Positions 9,170 through 17,157 of a stretch of DNA of 55,109 nucleotides are shown piece by piece. A program made the position numbers and the translations under genes. Each line of letters opens with the position of its first letter. The first letter of the stretch is position 1. Source of the stretch: JABMMZ01 sp044368575 (GTDB lineage: Bacteria; Bacteroidota; Bacteroidia; NS11-12g; UBA955); the NCBI GenBank assembly GCA_044368575.1, contig JBIPPH010000012.1, positions 1 to 55,109 of the forward strand, in the 5' to 3' direction. The notes under the pieces were generated by a model. The model was given only the letters and a program-made list of their open reading frames with translations, made no database searches and was not told the DNA's origin.

Positions 9170-11125
9170 ATGAAAAAACAATTACTTTTAGCCGCTTTAG
9201 CATTGCCATTTTTGACATTTGCTCAAAGCAACAAGGTGCTTCTTGACAAGAACACCGTTGGTGGGGCTGAAATCATGAACAGCAGTGATGTTGCTCCTGA
9301 GACTAAAGTTTTTGAAGCCATGGTTCAATCCTCGGCCTCAACTACCCCACACAAATCCATCAGCAAACGCGGATTGATTACTTACAACTTTGTTAAAGTT
9401 GGTAGCACTTATTACGATTTACAAACCAATGCGAGCGTTGGTAGACGTGTATTATTGCATGCCGATGGCAAAGTATCTGTTGCTTGGACAACTTCAAACG
9501 ATGCTGCTTACACCAACAGAGGTACTGGTTACAACCACTTTGATTTAAACAATTGGTTAACTGTAGGCAATCCTACTAGCCGTTTAGAAAGTGTTAGAAT
9601 TGGCTGGCCTTCAATTGGTGTTAACAATGGTAAAGAATGGGTTATGGGACACGATGCAGCCAATGGTGGCTTCAGATTGTCTACTAACGCAAGCATTGGC
9701 AATAATACTTGGACCGGTTCTTCGGTTTTGACTGAAAACAACTTAAGACCTATTTGGGGTAGAGTTGCCAACAGTGGCGATTACTTCCACGCTATTGCAA
9801 CTTATGCTGACTCTTCTCAACCAGGAGAACCTAGAGCGCCAAAACGCAATGGTGTTTTTGCGCCAATGACATACAGCCGTTCTACTGATGGCGGTGTTAC
9901 TTGGGATAAAATCCATACTGTACTTCCAGGATACGATAGCACAAGAATGAGCAATGGTGGCGGTGGAGACCAATACGCAATCGATGTTAAAGGTTCAACT
10001 GTTGCTATTATCACAGGTGACCAAACCAATGATGTAATGTTATTCAAATCTACTGACAATGGTACAACATGGTCAAAAACCATCATTGATAGCTTTGCTT
10101 ATGCGCCCTACAATTCTAAAAAATTAATGTTAGATACACCTAGAGTTTGCGATGGTTCTATGGATGTATTAATCGACAACAATGGTAAAATCCACGCTTT
10201 TTGGGGATTGAGCCGTGTATTTGACGATGATACAACAGATGAGTCTTACAGCTTCTTTCCAGGTACGTCTTCTTTAGTTCACTGGAGCGAGGTTAGCAAT
10301 TCAGCGCAAATAATTGCTGGTGGTTTTGATAGAAATAAAGATACTGTTTTAAGCATATCTGCTGGTAATACCGCTGCATTGTCTAATGGTACTGTGCCAC
10401 AAACCTTAAAAAACAATGGTATATCTTCTGTTGCTCGATTAGGTAACACTTCATTATTACACTGCCCTTCAGCAGGTTGTGATGCTAATGGCAATATCTT
10501 CGTTACTTATTCATTCCCATTAGAAGAGGATGTTGATGCGAACAACGTTAACTTAAGAAACATTTTCATGACCCATTCTACAGACAATGGTGCTACTTGG
10601 AAAGCTTCTCAAGACATTACCCAATGGTCTGGTGTTGAGGAGGAATTTGCCTGTGTAGCTAAAGAAGTAAACGGCTTTGTTCATGTGATTTTCCAACAAG
10701 ATGCTTTGGCTGGTACTAACCTTCAAAACAACTCAAGTGCAGACAACAACCACCCTGCTGGTGTTAACGACATTATGTATGCCGCTATTCCAGTAGCTAA
10801 AATCTTAGATGGTTCTATCGGTGTAATGTGGAGCACTAGCATTGAAGAATACAAAACCAACCAAGAAGTATTTGTAGTGTCTCAAAACCAACCAAACCCA
10901 TTCAGCAACAATTCTGAGGTGTTAATTTGGTTAAATACTGAATCAAACGTTAGCATTGATATCACAGACATCAATGGTAAATTGATCAGCACTCAATCTT
11001 TTGGTAGCAAAGGTGCAGGTAACCACAGCTTAGATATGCATGCAGAAGGCTTAGCCAGCGGCATTTACTTCTACACTGTTAAAACCGCAACTCACTCTGT
11101 AACTAAGAAAATGAGCATCAACTAA
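9170..11125 (+). CDS. T9SS-secreted sialidase/BNR-fold-like beta-propeller protein
   Basis: A 651-residue exported protein. The signal peptide is MKKQLLLAALALPFLTFAQ. The body holds BNR/Asp-box-like repeats typical of sialidase-fold propellers: STDGGVTWDKIHTV, STDNGTTWSKTIID and STDNGATWKASQDI. The last about 80 residues are a T9SS type A sorting domain (NQPNPFSNNSEVLIWL, DINGKLISTQSF, LASGIYFYTVKT, KKMSIN), so the protein should cross the outer membrane and be cleaved or surface-attached. No sialidase catalytic set was identified, so enzymatic activity is unproven. It is monocistronic, with its own promoter and a strong terminator. Confidence 0.88.
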   Translation: MKKQLLLAALALPFLTFAQSNKVLLDKNTVGGAEIMNSSDVAPETKVFEAMVQSSASTTPHKSISKRGLITYNFVKVGSTYYDLQTNASVGRRVLLHADGKVSVAWTTSNDAAYTNRGTGYNHFDLNNWLTVGNPTSRLESVRIGWPSIGVNNGKEWVMGHDAANGGFRLSTNASIGNNTWTGSSVLTENNLRPIWGRVANSGDYFHAIATYADSSQPGEPRAPKRNGVFAPMTYSRSTDGGVTWDKIHTVLPGYDSTRMSNGGGGDQYAIDVKGSTVAIITGDQTNDVMLFKSTDNGTTWSKTIIDSFAYAPYNSKKLMLDTPRVCDGSMDVLIDNNGKIHAFWGLSRVFDDDTTDESYSFFPGTSSLVHWSEVSNSAQIIAGGFDRNKDTVLSISAGNTAALSNGTVPQTLKNNGISSVARLGNTSLLHCPSAGCDANGNIFVTYSFPLEEDVDANNVNLRNIFMTHSTDNGATWKASQDITQWSGVEEEFACVAKEVNGFVHVIFQQDALAGTNLQNNSSADNNHPAGVNDIMYAAIPVAKILDGSIGVMWSTSIEEYKTNQEVFVVSQNQPNPFSNNSEVLIWLNTESNVSIDITDINGKLISTQSFGSKGAGNHSLDMHAEGLASGIYFYTVKTATHSVTKKMSIN

Positions 11126-11150
11126 TCGCTCATTCGAAATAAATTTCATA

Positions 11151-11180
11151 AAAAACCCTGCTCTTTGAGCAGGGTTTTTT
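11151..11180 (+). terminator. Strong intrinsic terminator
   Basis: Near-perfect stem AAAAACCCTGCTC / AGCAGGGTTTTTT with a TTTG-type loop and a T-run, 26 bases after the T9SS protein stop. The flanking A- and T-runs allow it to work on both strands. Confidence 0.85.
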
Positions 11181-11245
11181 GTTTGAGATAAATTTTATAA
11201 AGTCAAAAGAGTATGTATACCCAATACAAGTGCCTCCAATTTGTT

Positions 11246-11299
11246 TCGTCGAGGATTATGGCAAGTGTGAAGGTCTCAAGTATCAGAGTGCCATAGTCG
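11246..11299. repeat. Dispersed repeat, copy 1 (other copy at 17317-17370)
   Basis: A stretch around AGGATTATGG.AAGTGTGA.GGTC matches 17317-17370 at roughly 85% over its first 35 bases, in the same orientation. The two copies bracket the accessory region holding the 653-residue protein and the rhodopsin cassette. Within 11181-11369 there is also a short direct repeat (ATAAATTTTATAAA, near 11187 and 11307). No gene is visible in that interval. Confidence 0.5.
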
Positions 11300-11369
11300 A
11301 ATTTTAGATAAATTTTATAAATCCATCAAATTGTGCCTCAGCTAAATATTTTAAAAATGTAATAGTTAA

Positions 11370-13331
11370 TTAAAATCTTTTCCAATAATGGTTCCCATTA
11401 TCTGAACACCCACCTGTACCGCCAAAATCACCCCCACTAGGCTCTCGATCACAGTGACTAGTTGCACCACATCTACTGCATTGCCAACCTCTATTGGTAT
11501 TTGCATGGCTCCAATAATGGTTCCCATTATCAGTGCACCCACCTGTACCACCAAAATCTCCCCCACTAGGCTCTTGTAATGAACGCGACAATGCTCCGCA
11601 TCTTGTACATTGCCAAGCATTATAATTAACTGATTGCGAGCTTGAGTAGGAACTTGTTGTATGACTAGTTGATTCAAAAAGTGCAAACAAGAATTTTAAC
11701 ATCAAGTAAGTAGCTAATACATCATCGTTAGAGCCACTAACTTTACTAGTGTTTTTCTGAATTGATTTGTTTTTAGTTTCAATTATTTGATTATTTTTGA
11801 TAATGGCAATTTCTTCTGGATTTTTTATAAATTCTTTTAGAGAAAAAAGTGGATTCGGCATTACAAATGAATTTATCTTAATACCATTTTCTACAACTAA
11901 ATTACCTGAATAGGATGTCGGTCGACCGCTAATTATATACATTTTATTATCTATGTTAAAGCATTTGCTATTCATATAGTCATCACCAATTTGGTATCTC
12001 CAAATCATAGTTTTCTTTTCTAAATCATATGCATTTATATAGCCATTATTGCTGTTGGTTATAATAACTTTATCTTCATTACTCAGATCATAAATTTCTC
12101 CTTCAACGCCATAATAAAGTTTGTTACCCAGATATATAGCAGTTCCGCTTTTCAAATTATATAACAGATACATTCCTGTTTTAGAAAATTTAACTCTGTA
12201 ATCAAAAGGATTATCAGTACGTTTAAATACATTAGAAACAAATTGAAATGTTTTTAAATCGAAATACGACAAGTAAGTTGTGTCTTTTCCTTTATAACTT
12301 AAAGCTATCCTATTTGTGTTTTCATCAACAGCAAAATCAAGAATATTAAAGTTTGGCAAATCTAAACTTTTAATAAATTCATGTTTATTATTATAAATAA
12401 CTAAACTTGATCCTGTTCCATAGTCCCTATTTTCTGAATATAATTTATTATTAAAAAATTTCATATAACTACTATCCTTTAAAATATAGAAATTGTCTTT
12501 TGTTTCCCATTCTTTTCGAGCTTCAAAAATTAAATCTTTATAAGAATTAGAGTTTATCTTGGTTATAAAATTTTTATGATTTGATATTTCTTGTGGAAGC
12601 ACACTTTTGAATTCATAAATCCCATTTATCAAATTACACTTAAGGAATTTGGGGGCCTCATTTTCATTAATTCTGATGTCAAAAAAGACGAATTTATTGT
12701 CTGATGTAAATCCTACAAATTTTGGGAAAACTTTTATAGGTGTAGTATAAGATCCGAAATTTCTTGTTATTTTATTTGTACTTAAATCTACTATAGAAAG
12801 CCAAAATTTACCTCCTCGACTAGAAACATAAATTATCGAATTTGTATTAGGAATTAAGTTGCAATTCGTTCTGTCTTTTGCATTATAACCATAGGCATCA
12901 CAAAAAACACCATTTAGTTCAAAGTTTGGCTTGGGGACATTAAAATAATCGCTATTACCTACAGGTTGACCATTGTCATAATTACTCAAGAAAACATAAT
13001 CATTAGCGATAGTAACACAAGGACCATGAAAACGAGATCCTTTATTTTGGCCAAAAATGTATTTATTATTATCTGCCCAAAAAGCATCCATATGGAAATC
13101 TTGCAAAATATTATCAATAAATAGTCCAGTTAAAATTTTGTTGTTGTTTAAATATAATTCACCCCAACCATTGGCCTTATTATCTTGACAATCACCTATG
13201 TATTTAATACAATCAGTATAAAAAAGATTCCCATTAAGTTCGCATTTATCAGGTAAAGATTGAGAAAATAAGCTATTAGTAATTGTTAAAAAAATTAAAC
13301 AAAATAAAATTGTAAATATTGATTGTTTCAT
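11370..13331 (-). CDS. Secreted MORN/propeller-like protein with duplicated Cys-rich C-terminal module
   Basis: A 653-residue exported protein; signal peptide MKQSIFTILFCLIFLTITN.., chosen over an upstream ATG at 13361 that would add ten residues. Near the N-terminus a MORN-like segment (DNKANGWGELYLNNNKILTG) is visible. The middle (about 150-510) has repeated short beta-rich blocks reminiscent of a WD40/quinoprotein-type propeller (TNKITRNF, YDLEKKTMIWRYQIGDDY). The last about 85 residues are two near-identical 43-residue modules, each W-Q-C-x-x-C-G, then EPSGGDFGGTGGC, then NGNHYW; the paired Cys and His could bind zinc. No T9SS sorting domain. The gene is more AT-rich than the core neighbours and lies inside the accessory region. 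Function unknown. Confidence 0.78.
   Translation of the reverse strand: MKQSIFTILFCLIFLTITNSLFSQSLPDKCELNGNLFYTDCIKYIGDCQDNKANGWGELYLNNNKILTGLFIDNILQDFHMDAFWADNNKYIFGQNKGSRFHGPCVTIANDYVFLSNYDNGQPVGNSDYFNVPKPNFELNGVFCDAYGYNAKDRTNCNLIPNTNSIIYVSSRGGKFWLSIVDLSTNKITRNFGSYTTPIKVFPKFVGFTSDNKFVFFDIRINENEAPKFLKCNLINGIYEFKSVLPQEISNHKNFITKINSNSYKDLIFEARKEWETKDNFYILKDSSYMKFFNNKLYSENRDYGTGSSLVIYNNKHEFIKSLDLPNFNILDFAVDENTNRIALSYKGKDTTYLSYFDLKTFQFVSNVFKRTDNPFDYRVKFSKTGMYLLYNLKSGTAIYLGNKLYYGVEGEIYDLSNEDKVIITNSNNGYINAYDLEKKTMIWRYQIGDDYMNSKCFNIDNKMYIISGRPTSYSGNLVVENGIKINSFVMPNPLFSLKEFIKNPEEIAIIKNNQIIETKNKSIQKNTSKVSGSNDDVLATYLMLKFLFALFESTSHTTSSYSSSQSVNYNAWQCTRCGALSRSLQEPSGGDFGGTGGCTDNGNHYWSHANTNRGWQCSRCGATSHCDREPSGGDFGGTGGCSDNGNHYWKRF
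11382..11639 (-). repeat. Two-copy 129-bp tandem repeat encoding the Cys-rich module
   Basis: Units starting at 11382 and 11511 are highly similar (period 129 bp, 43 codons) and encode the duplicated Cxx CG/GGC/GNHYW module at the C-terminus of the 11370-13331 protein. The repeat is in frame, so copy number could change by recombination without breaking the gene. Confidence 0.75.
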
Positions 13332-13738
13332 TGATTTTGGGGTTCTTTCTATTGATTTCATATTGATTAGTAATATTTTAAAAAAACAACTACTAATAAT
13401 TTAGTGTTTATTTAATAAAGGTGAATATTATTTATTTGCAAAAATAACCTATAATACACTAACTATTATGTTAGACAAATATATATCTATTAAAATTTAA
13501 TTTGCACTTATTAAGTTTAGCATAATAAATAATTTAATAATCTCAATATCTGTAAGTAGATTTTAAAAAAAGATAAACACCTAATTATTTAACTTAAAAT
13601 TGTTCCAATAATTCAAAGTCATAGGTTGAATATTAGCTGTAAAAAATAATTTTAATAGAGATATTAAGAGATTTGATTGTATGCAAATGGAAAAGGGCAT
13701 CAATTTTACATTTAACTAAATCCTTTTTTTAAAATTAT

Positions 13739-13805
13739 GAGCTACTGGGTTCGAACCAGTGACCCTCCCGCACTTAAAGTTGCGGGATGCTCTGAACCAG
13801 AGTCT
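13739..13805 (-). ncRNA. tRNA-Val-like copy A (aberrant tRNA-like sequence)
   Basis: Read on the minus strand this matches tRNA-Val(UAC) of 17929-18003 through the T arm, variable region and 3' acceptor strand, and again at the D-arm 3' half. It is not a normal tRNA: the D arm is shortened (CTCT-GGTTC-AGAG), the acceptor stem is degraded, and the anticodon arm is lengthened to a 7-bp stem with an 8-nt loop (ACTTTAAG). It is probably a tRNA remnant or tRNA-derived element. It has no CCA and no terminator directly after it. Confidence 0.6.
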
Positions 13806-13832
13806 AATTTATTCTTAATAAGTTAGGTTAAT

Positions 13833-13859
13833 AAAAAAAGCCTACAACGTGCAGGCTTT
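13833..13859 (-). terminator. Intrinsic terminator directly after tRNA-like copy B
   Basis: On the minus strand AAAGCCT / AGGCTTT forms a 7-bp stem with a 9-nt loop followed by a run of T. It lies 12 bases beyond the 3' end of tRNA-like copy B, the position expected if copy B is transcribed. Confidence 0.65.
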
Positions 13860-13871
13860 AATTTGGTTAGT

Positions 13872-13942
13872 GGGAGCTACTGGGTTCGAACCAGTGACCC
13901 TCCCGCACTTATAGTTGCGGGATGCTCTGAACTAGAGTCTCC
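13872..13942 (-). ncRNA. tRNA-Val-like copy B (aberrant tRNA-like sequence)
   Basis: A 71-base minus-strand sequence. It shares the T arm, variable loop and 3' acceptor strand exactly with tRNA-Val, but has a 5-nt D loop, only about four acceptor pairs (GGAG/CTCC), and an anticodon arm extended to TCCCGCA/TGCGGGA around ACTATAAG. A terminator follows. Copies A and B are about 90% alike, including the compensating extended stem, so the altered form itself was duplicated. It may be an expressed tRNA-like RNA or a pseudogene. A standard tRNA function is unlikely. Confidence 0.6.
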
Positions 13943-14091
13943 AATTTTATTAAAAAGTATTAAAAAAAGCTTTAAAGTTGCTGCGTATATAGCTGATAAA
14001 TATTTAAAGTTTGGCTGTTATTGTTGGCTGATAATTTAGCTAGCCAAACAATTGAAATCCTTTATTTTAGCTTAATTGAATTAAATAGAAT

Positions 14092-16131
14092 TTAATTTGA
14101 CTGCTTGTAAAACACATGCATTAAAATCACATGTGGCAAACTAATGCATGATAGAAATATAAAAAAACTGCTGATTACAGTCTTGCTTGAGTAATCCTTA
14201 ATTGGGTTGAACATCAAAATAAAAACAAATACACCAATAGCCCCCAATAAGTATGGAAGCGCTTGCTTGTATAACTGTAATGAATTTAAAGTTAGTCCTT
14301 TTTTTAAGTCTTGCCAAGCATTAACACTATGCTGGCAGATGAAGTATAAAGAAAAAGCAGCCATCAAGGGCAACAACAATCCTAACAATAGAATTGTAGC
14401 CAAATGCCAAAAGTGACGCTTATTTTGAAATAAACACAAATACAATCCAAGGAATGCAATGGTAATAACTACTGAATAAGAGAAATCACTCAATTGAATT
14501 TCTGTTTGATTCTGGGGCCATAAATGATCAATATGTTTTAAAACGGTTAAGGACTCATGCCAATGGCTGAATATTATAATGAAGAGAACTAATGCACCAA
14601 TAAACATACCTCTCAGTAATAACAATAGTTTAGATGTTATTGGCCTTAGTTTAACTGTTTCTGATTCTCCAAAATGAAAACATGAATATAAGATGAATAA
14701 GATGAAAGCTATTTTAGGAACATAGATCCAAACTGCAAAATTGAGAACCATAATGCTTAGGTATTTGGCTATAAAATAATATAAGGGTCTAGTATCCTTT
14801 TGGAGAAGATGGTCAACTGCTCCATGAGGGATGCCAATCAACAGCAAACCCAAAATAATCAATGTATTTATAAAAGTTTCTGCATAAACACTTCCAATGT
14901 AGGACAGAGAAAAATAAAGCAATAATGCAATAAAAATTGCTATTGTTTTGAAATTGATATACCTGAAAAAATGAATAAAGGCTGCTTTAATAAATGGCTT
15001 AAAGGGCAATGTAGAAAAAATAGTCATTTCTTGACGCAGAGTGGTTTTTTCGTCTAGAAAAGAGAAAATTGTGGCAATTTTTTGAGATTTAAACAATTGG
15101 CTAAATATCACTTTCCCCAATTTTGGCCATCGCATTAATATAATGAGCAACAATGCATCATAAAATTTAAACCTGTTTTTAGATTGAAACGGTAACTGCT
15201 TGAAACCAGCTTTATCAATAGAATTTTTAACTTCCTCTGCAAACAAGAACATATTCTTGAATCCATAACCTGTACTGGGTTTAATCAAATTTGCTCGCGA
15301 ACCAGTATTTATAAGACCCTCATGATTACTTGCAGGATTGATGAAGGTTGTCATCGGAATACAGCCTATTTCTTCAGAGATTACTAGATAGTCCCCATAA
15401 AGTGAATCAATTTTATTAGATAAAACCTTTTTTGCGTAATCAATATTAATTTTTTCTGAACCAAAACGTGTCAATTCAATCAGAGCCTCTGTATTTGAGA
15501 ATGGTAAAACATAAAAAAATTGTGTTGAATTGTTTTGTTCAACATCAAAATTCATCATCTCAAAAGTATTTGAATCAAATACGTCTTTTTGAAATTTAAC
15601 ATGTAGACCATAAAAACTTTGATGAAGATGAATATTATTAATGTTATCAATCTTGGGCGGTCTACTGTCAAATACAATTTTAGCATTAAAAACAGCTTTG
15701 TTGGTTTGCACAACATTATATCCATTAGTCCTCGTTATATCATCACAAGTAGCCTGAAAAACTGGTATCTCATTATACTTGATTAGTTGCTTAGTGAATT
15801 TATATAAATCAATACTCCTAATATAATAATATGGTTGTGCGCTAATATTTTGCTTACTGTTTTTATTGATTTCAATATGAGAATAGTGGTGGCTTATTAT
15901 GGGGCTTAACTCCTTAACAATGTTATCATTTGTAGAGGCCCAAAAGCAATAGGTTTTATCATTTTCGTTTTTAACTTCAGACTCTATAATGGCTACTTTT
16001 TTATTTTTGAGTAAATCTGATTCAATGAGTTTTTTCAGGATTAAGCTATTGCTTGCACCCATTCCAACAAATACAAAATCAAATACCAATTCATGAACAT
16101 TGCTCACATTGGCATAATGGATTTGGCTCAT
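14092..16131 (-). CDS. Lycopene beta-cyclase / beta-carotene 15,15'-dioxygenase (CrtY-Blh) fusion
   Basis: One continuous 679-residue frame with two enzymes. Residues 1 to about 390 are a full CrtY-type lycopene beta-cyclase: FAD motif DFVFVGMGAS (18-27), CFWAS (62-66), YVLPFSNTEALIELTRF with the catalytic-type E219-x-T221, and GSRANLIKPSTGYGF (277-291). Residues about 395-679 are a polytopic Brp/Blh domain that cleaves beta-carotene to two retinals: GIPHGAVDHLL (His436), CFHFGESE (His486), CQHSVNAW (His601), SLPHVILMH (His667, His672). Together they would turn lycopene into retinal for the rhodopsin encoded 82 bp upstream. Where a studied marine Blh has a second His four residues after its third, this protein has Ala605. 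crtE, crtB and crtI are not in the window. No stop or frameshift at the joint. Domain calls are strong; the activity of the fusion is inferred. Confidence 0.9.
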   Translation of the reverse strand: MSQIHYANVSNVHELVFDFVFVGMGASNSLILKKLIESDLLKNKKVAIIESEVKNENDKTYCFWASTNDNIVKELSPIISHHYSHIEINKNSKQNISAQPYYYIRSIDLYKFTKQLIKYNEIPVFQATCDDITRTNGYNVVQTNKAVFNAKIVFDSRPPKIDNINNIHLHQSFYGLHVKFQKDVFDSNTFEMMNFDVEQNNSTQFFYVLPFSNTEALIELTRFGSEKINIDYAKKVLSNKIDSLYGDYLVISEEIGCIPMTTFINPASNHEGLINTGSRANLIKPSTGYGFKNMFLFAEEVKNSIDKAGFKQLPFQSKNRFKFYDALLLIILMRWPKLGKVIFSQLFKSQKIATIFSFLDEKTTLRQEMTIFSTLPFKPFIKAAFIHFFRYINFKTIAIFIALLLYFSLSYIGSVYAETFINTLIILGLLLIGIPHGAVDHLLQKDTRPLYYFIAKYLSIMVLNFAVWIYVPKIAFILFILYSCFHFGESETVKLRPITSKLLLLLRGMFIGALVLFIIIFSHWHESLTVLKHIDHLWPQNQTEIQLSDFSYSVVITIAFLGLYLCLFQNKRHFWHLATILLLGLLLPLMAAFSLYFICQHSVNAWQDLKKGLTLNSLQLYKQALPYLLGAIGVFVFILMFNPIKDYSSKTVISSFFIFLSCISLPHVILMHVFYKQSN

Positions 16132-16153
16132 TTGTTAGTTGAAATTTATGGTT

Positions 16154-16192
16154 AAAAAAGAAGGCTATTTAGAACATTCCAAATAGCCTTCT
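16154..16192 (-). terminator. Intrinsic terminator between proteorhodopsin and crtY-blh
   Basis: A perfect 12-bp stem (AGAAGGCTATTT, 16159-16170, and its complement, 16181-16192) with a 10-nt loop is followed on the minus strand by six T. It stands just after the proteorhodopsin stop and before crtY-blh, so most rhodopsin transcripts should end here and crtY-blh needs read-through or its own promoter. Confidence 0.88.
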
Positions 16193-16213
16193 CTAAAAAA
16201 TAATACGTTGTAA

Positions 16214-16930
16214 TTAATCTTCTGAACGGCTTAGAGCATAAATAACTAAACCAAATCCGATTTTATTGATAGCGTCAGCTATGTTATAAACAATATCCAT
16301 AGAATGAGCTGCAGCAGCTGGATCAGCTACTAATTGGATGCCAAACAATCCACCTGGAGTACCAAGAATGTATCCTAGAGGATAAATAGCCCAACCAACC
16401 AATACAAACCAAGCCAAAACCTTTGTTGCTTTAGCAACTTGAGGGCCAGCTGATTGCGCTAGTTTTGCTACTTCACCGAACCAAATCAAATAAACAATGT
16501 AGAAATAGGCAGCACCTGAAATCACACCCCATAATACGCTATTAGATCTGTCAATAGTTTCACCGAAATAACCTGTTACTAACATGACTAATGATGCAAA
16601 AATTAACTTCCATAATAAATTGATTTTAGCACCAGCTTTTTTGGTGATTAAGTAAAACTCAACACACATTAAAGGCACAGTTAGAATCCAATCTACATAA
16701 CGGAAAAATGTCGGTGAATCACCAGTAGCTAAATTGTAACCTCTCATGTAGTAGTAATGAACTGCTGCAATAAAGGTAATTAATCCTGAAACTAATACAG
16801 ATGTTCTCCATTTGGCTGAAGTGTTGTTTAGTTCAAAGAAAAAGAAAACTGAGGCGGCCATCATGGCCATTGTTCCGATAAAAAACGTAAATGCTACGTA
16901 GTTATCGCTTGCGATTTTTAAATGTTCCAT
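16214..16930 (-). CDS. Proteorhodopsin, green-type light-driven proton pump
   Basis: A seven-helix retinal protein of 238 residues. Helix C reads RYVDWILTVPLMCVEFYLI: Asp80 (proton acceptor), Thr84 and Glu91 (proton donor) form the DTE set of outward proton pumps. Met88 is at the tuning site (Leu/Met green, Gln blue). His58 matches the conserved helix-B His, and Lys223 in YNIADAINKIGFG is the retinal Schiff-base lysine. In helix E, Gly135 falls where bacteriorhodopsin has Trp138 and the classical SAR86 protein has a bulky residue; antenna-binding rhodopsins have Gly there. The usual cleavable signal is not obvious. The retinal-forming crtY-blh gene follows, separated by a terminator. I found no clear TAnnTTTG promoter in the AT-rich 16931-17157 leader. 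Confidence 0.96.
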   Translation of the reverse strand: MEHLKIASDNYVAFTFFIGTMAMMAASVFFFFELNNTSAKWRTSVLVSGLITFIAAVHYYYMRGYNLATGDSPTFFRYVDWILTVPLMCVEFYLITKKAGAKINLLWKLIFASLVMLVTGYFGETIDRSNSVLWGVISGAAYFYIVYLIWFGEVAKLAQSAGPQVAKATKVLAWFVLVGWAIYPLGYILGTPGGLFGIQLVADPAAAAHSMDIVYNIADAINKIGFGLVIYALSRSED

Positions 16931-17157
16931 CTTTAATTTTTAAATGTTTTTTCCTACTCTTAAGGCTTTTCGGATTACGCCCATTTGAAGTGTTTTTTCA
17001 CTTTTCATTAAAAAGTTAACAAAAAGGCTATGCATTTGTTTTTTAACAATAAATTAAAAAAACTAAGCATCTGTAAATGAGGCTAATAATTTTATTAAAT
17101 CTTATTTTTTTGAACTTTTATCGAATTTTTAGCAGACCGTTGTATGGTCTAAATCCA

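Noticed and set aside
9529..10494. Several antisense frames of 70-90 codons inside the T9SS protein gene
   Set aside because: They are shadows of a strongly coding sense strand, without signal peptides, motifs or promoters.
11366..11686. 106-codon frame opposite the 3' end of the 11370-13331 gene region
   Set aside because: It exists only because the 129-bp tandem repeat is open in more than one frame; the other frame has the signal peptide and a long continuous protein.
13739..13942. Annotating copies A and B as functional tRNA-Val or suppressor tRNAs
   Set aside because: D arm, acceptor stem and anticodon arm do not form a normal cloverleaf; called tRNA-like RNA instead.
14092..16131. Fusion as an artefact of a missed stop between two genes
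   Set aside because: The joint is in frame with a short linker and no trace of an internal start region or spacer; an assembly error remains possible but nothing in the sequence points to it.
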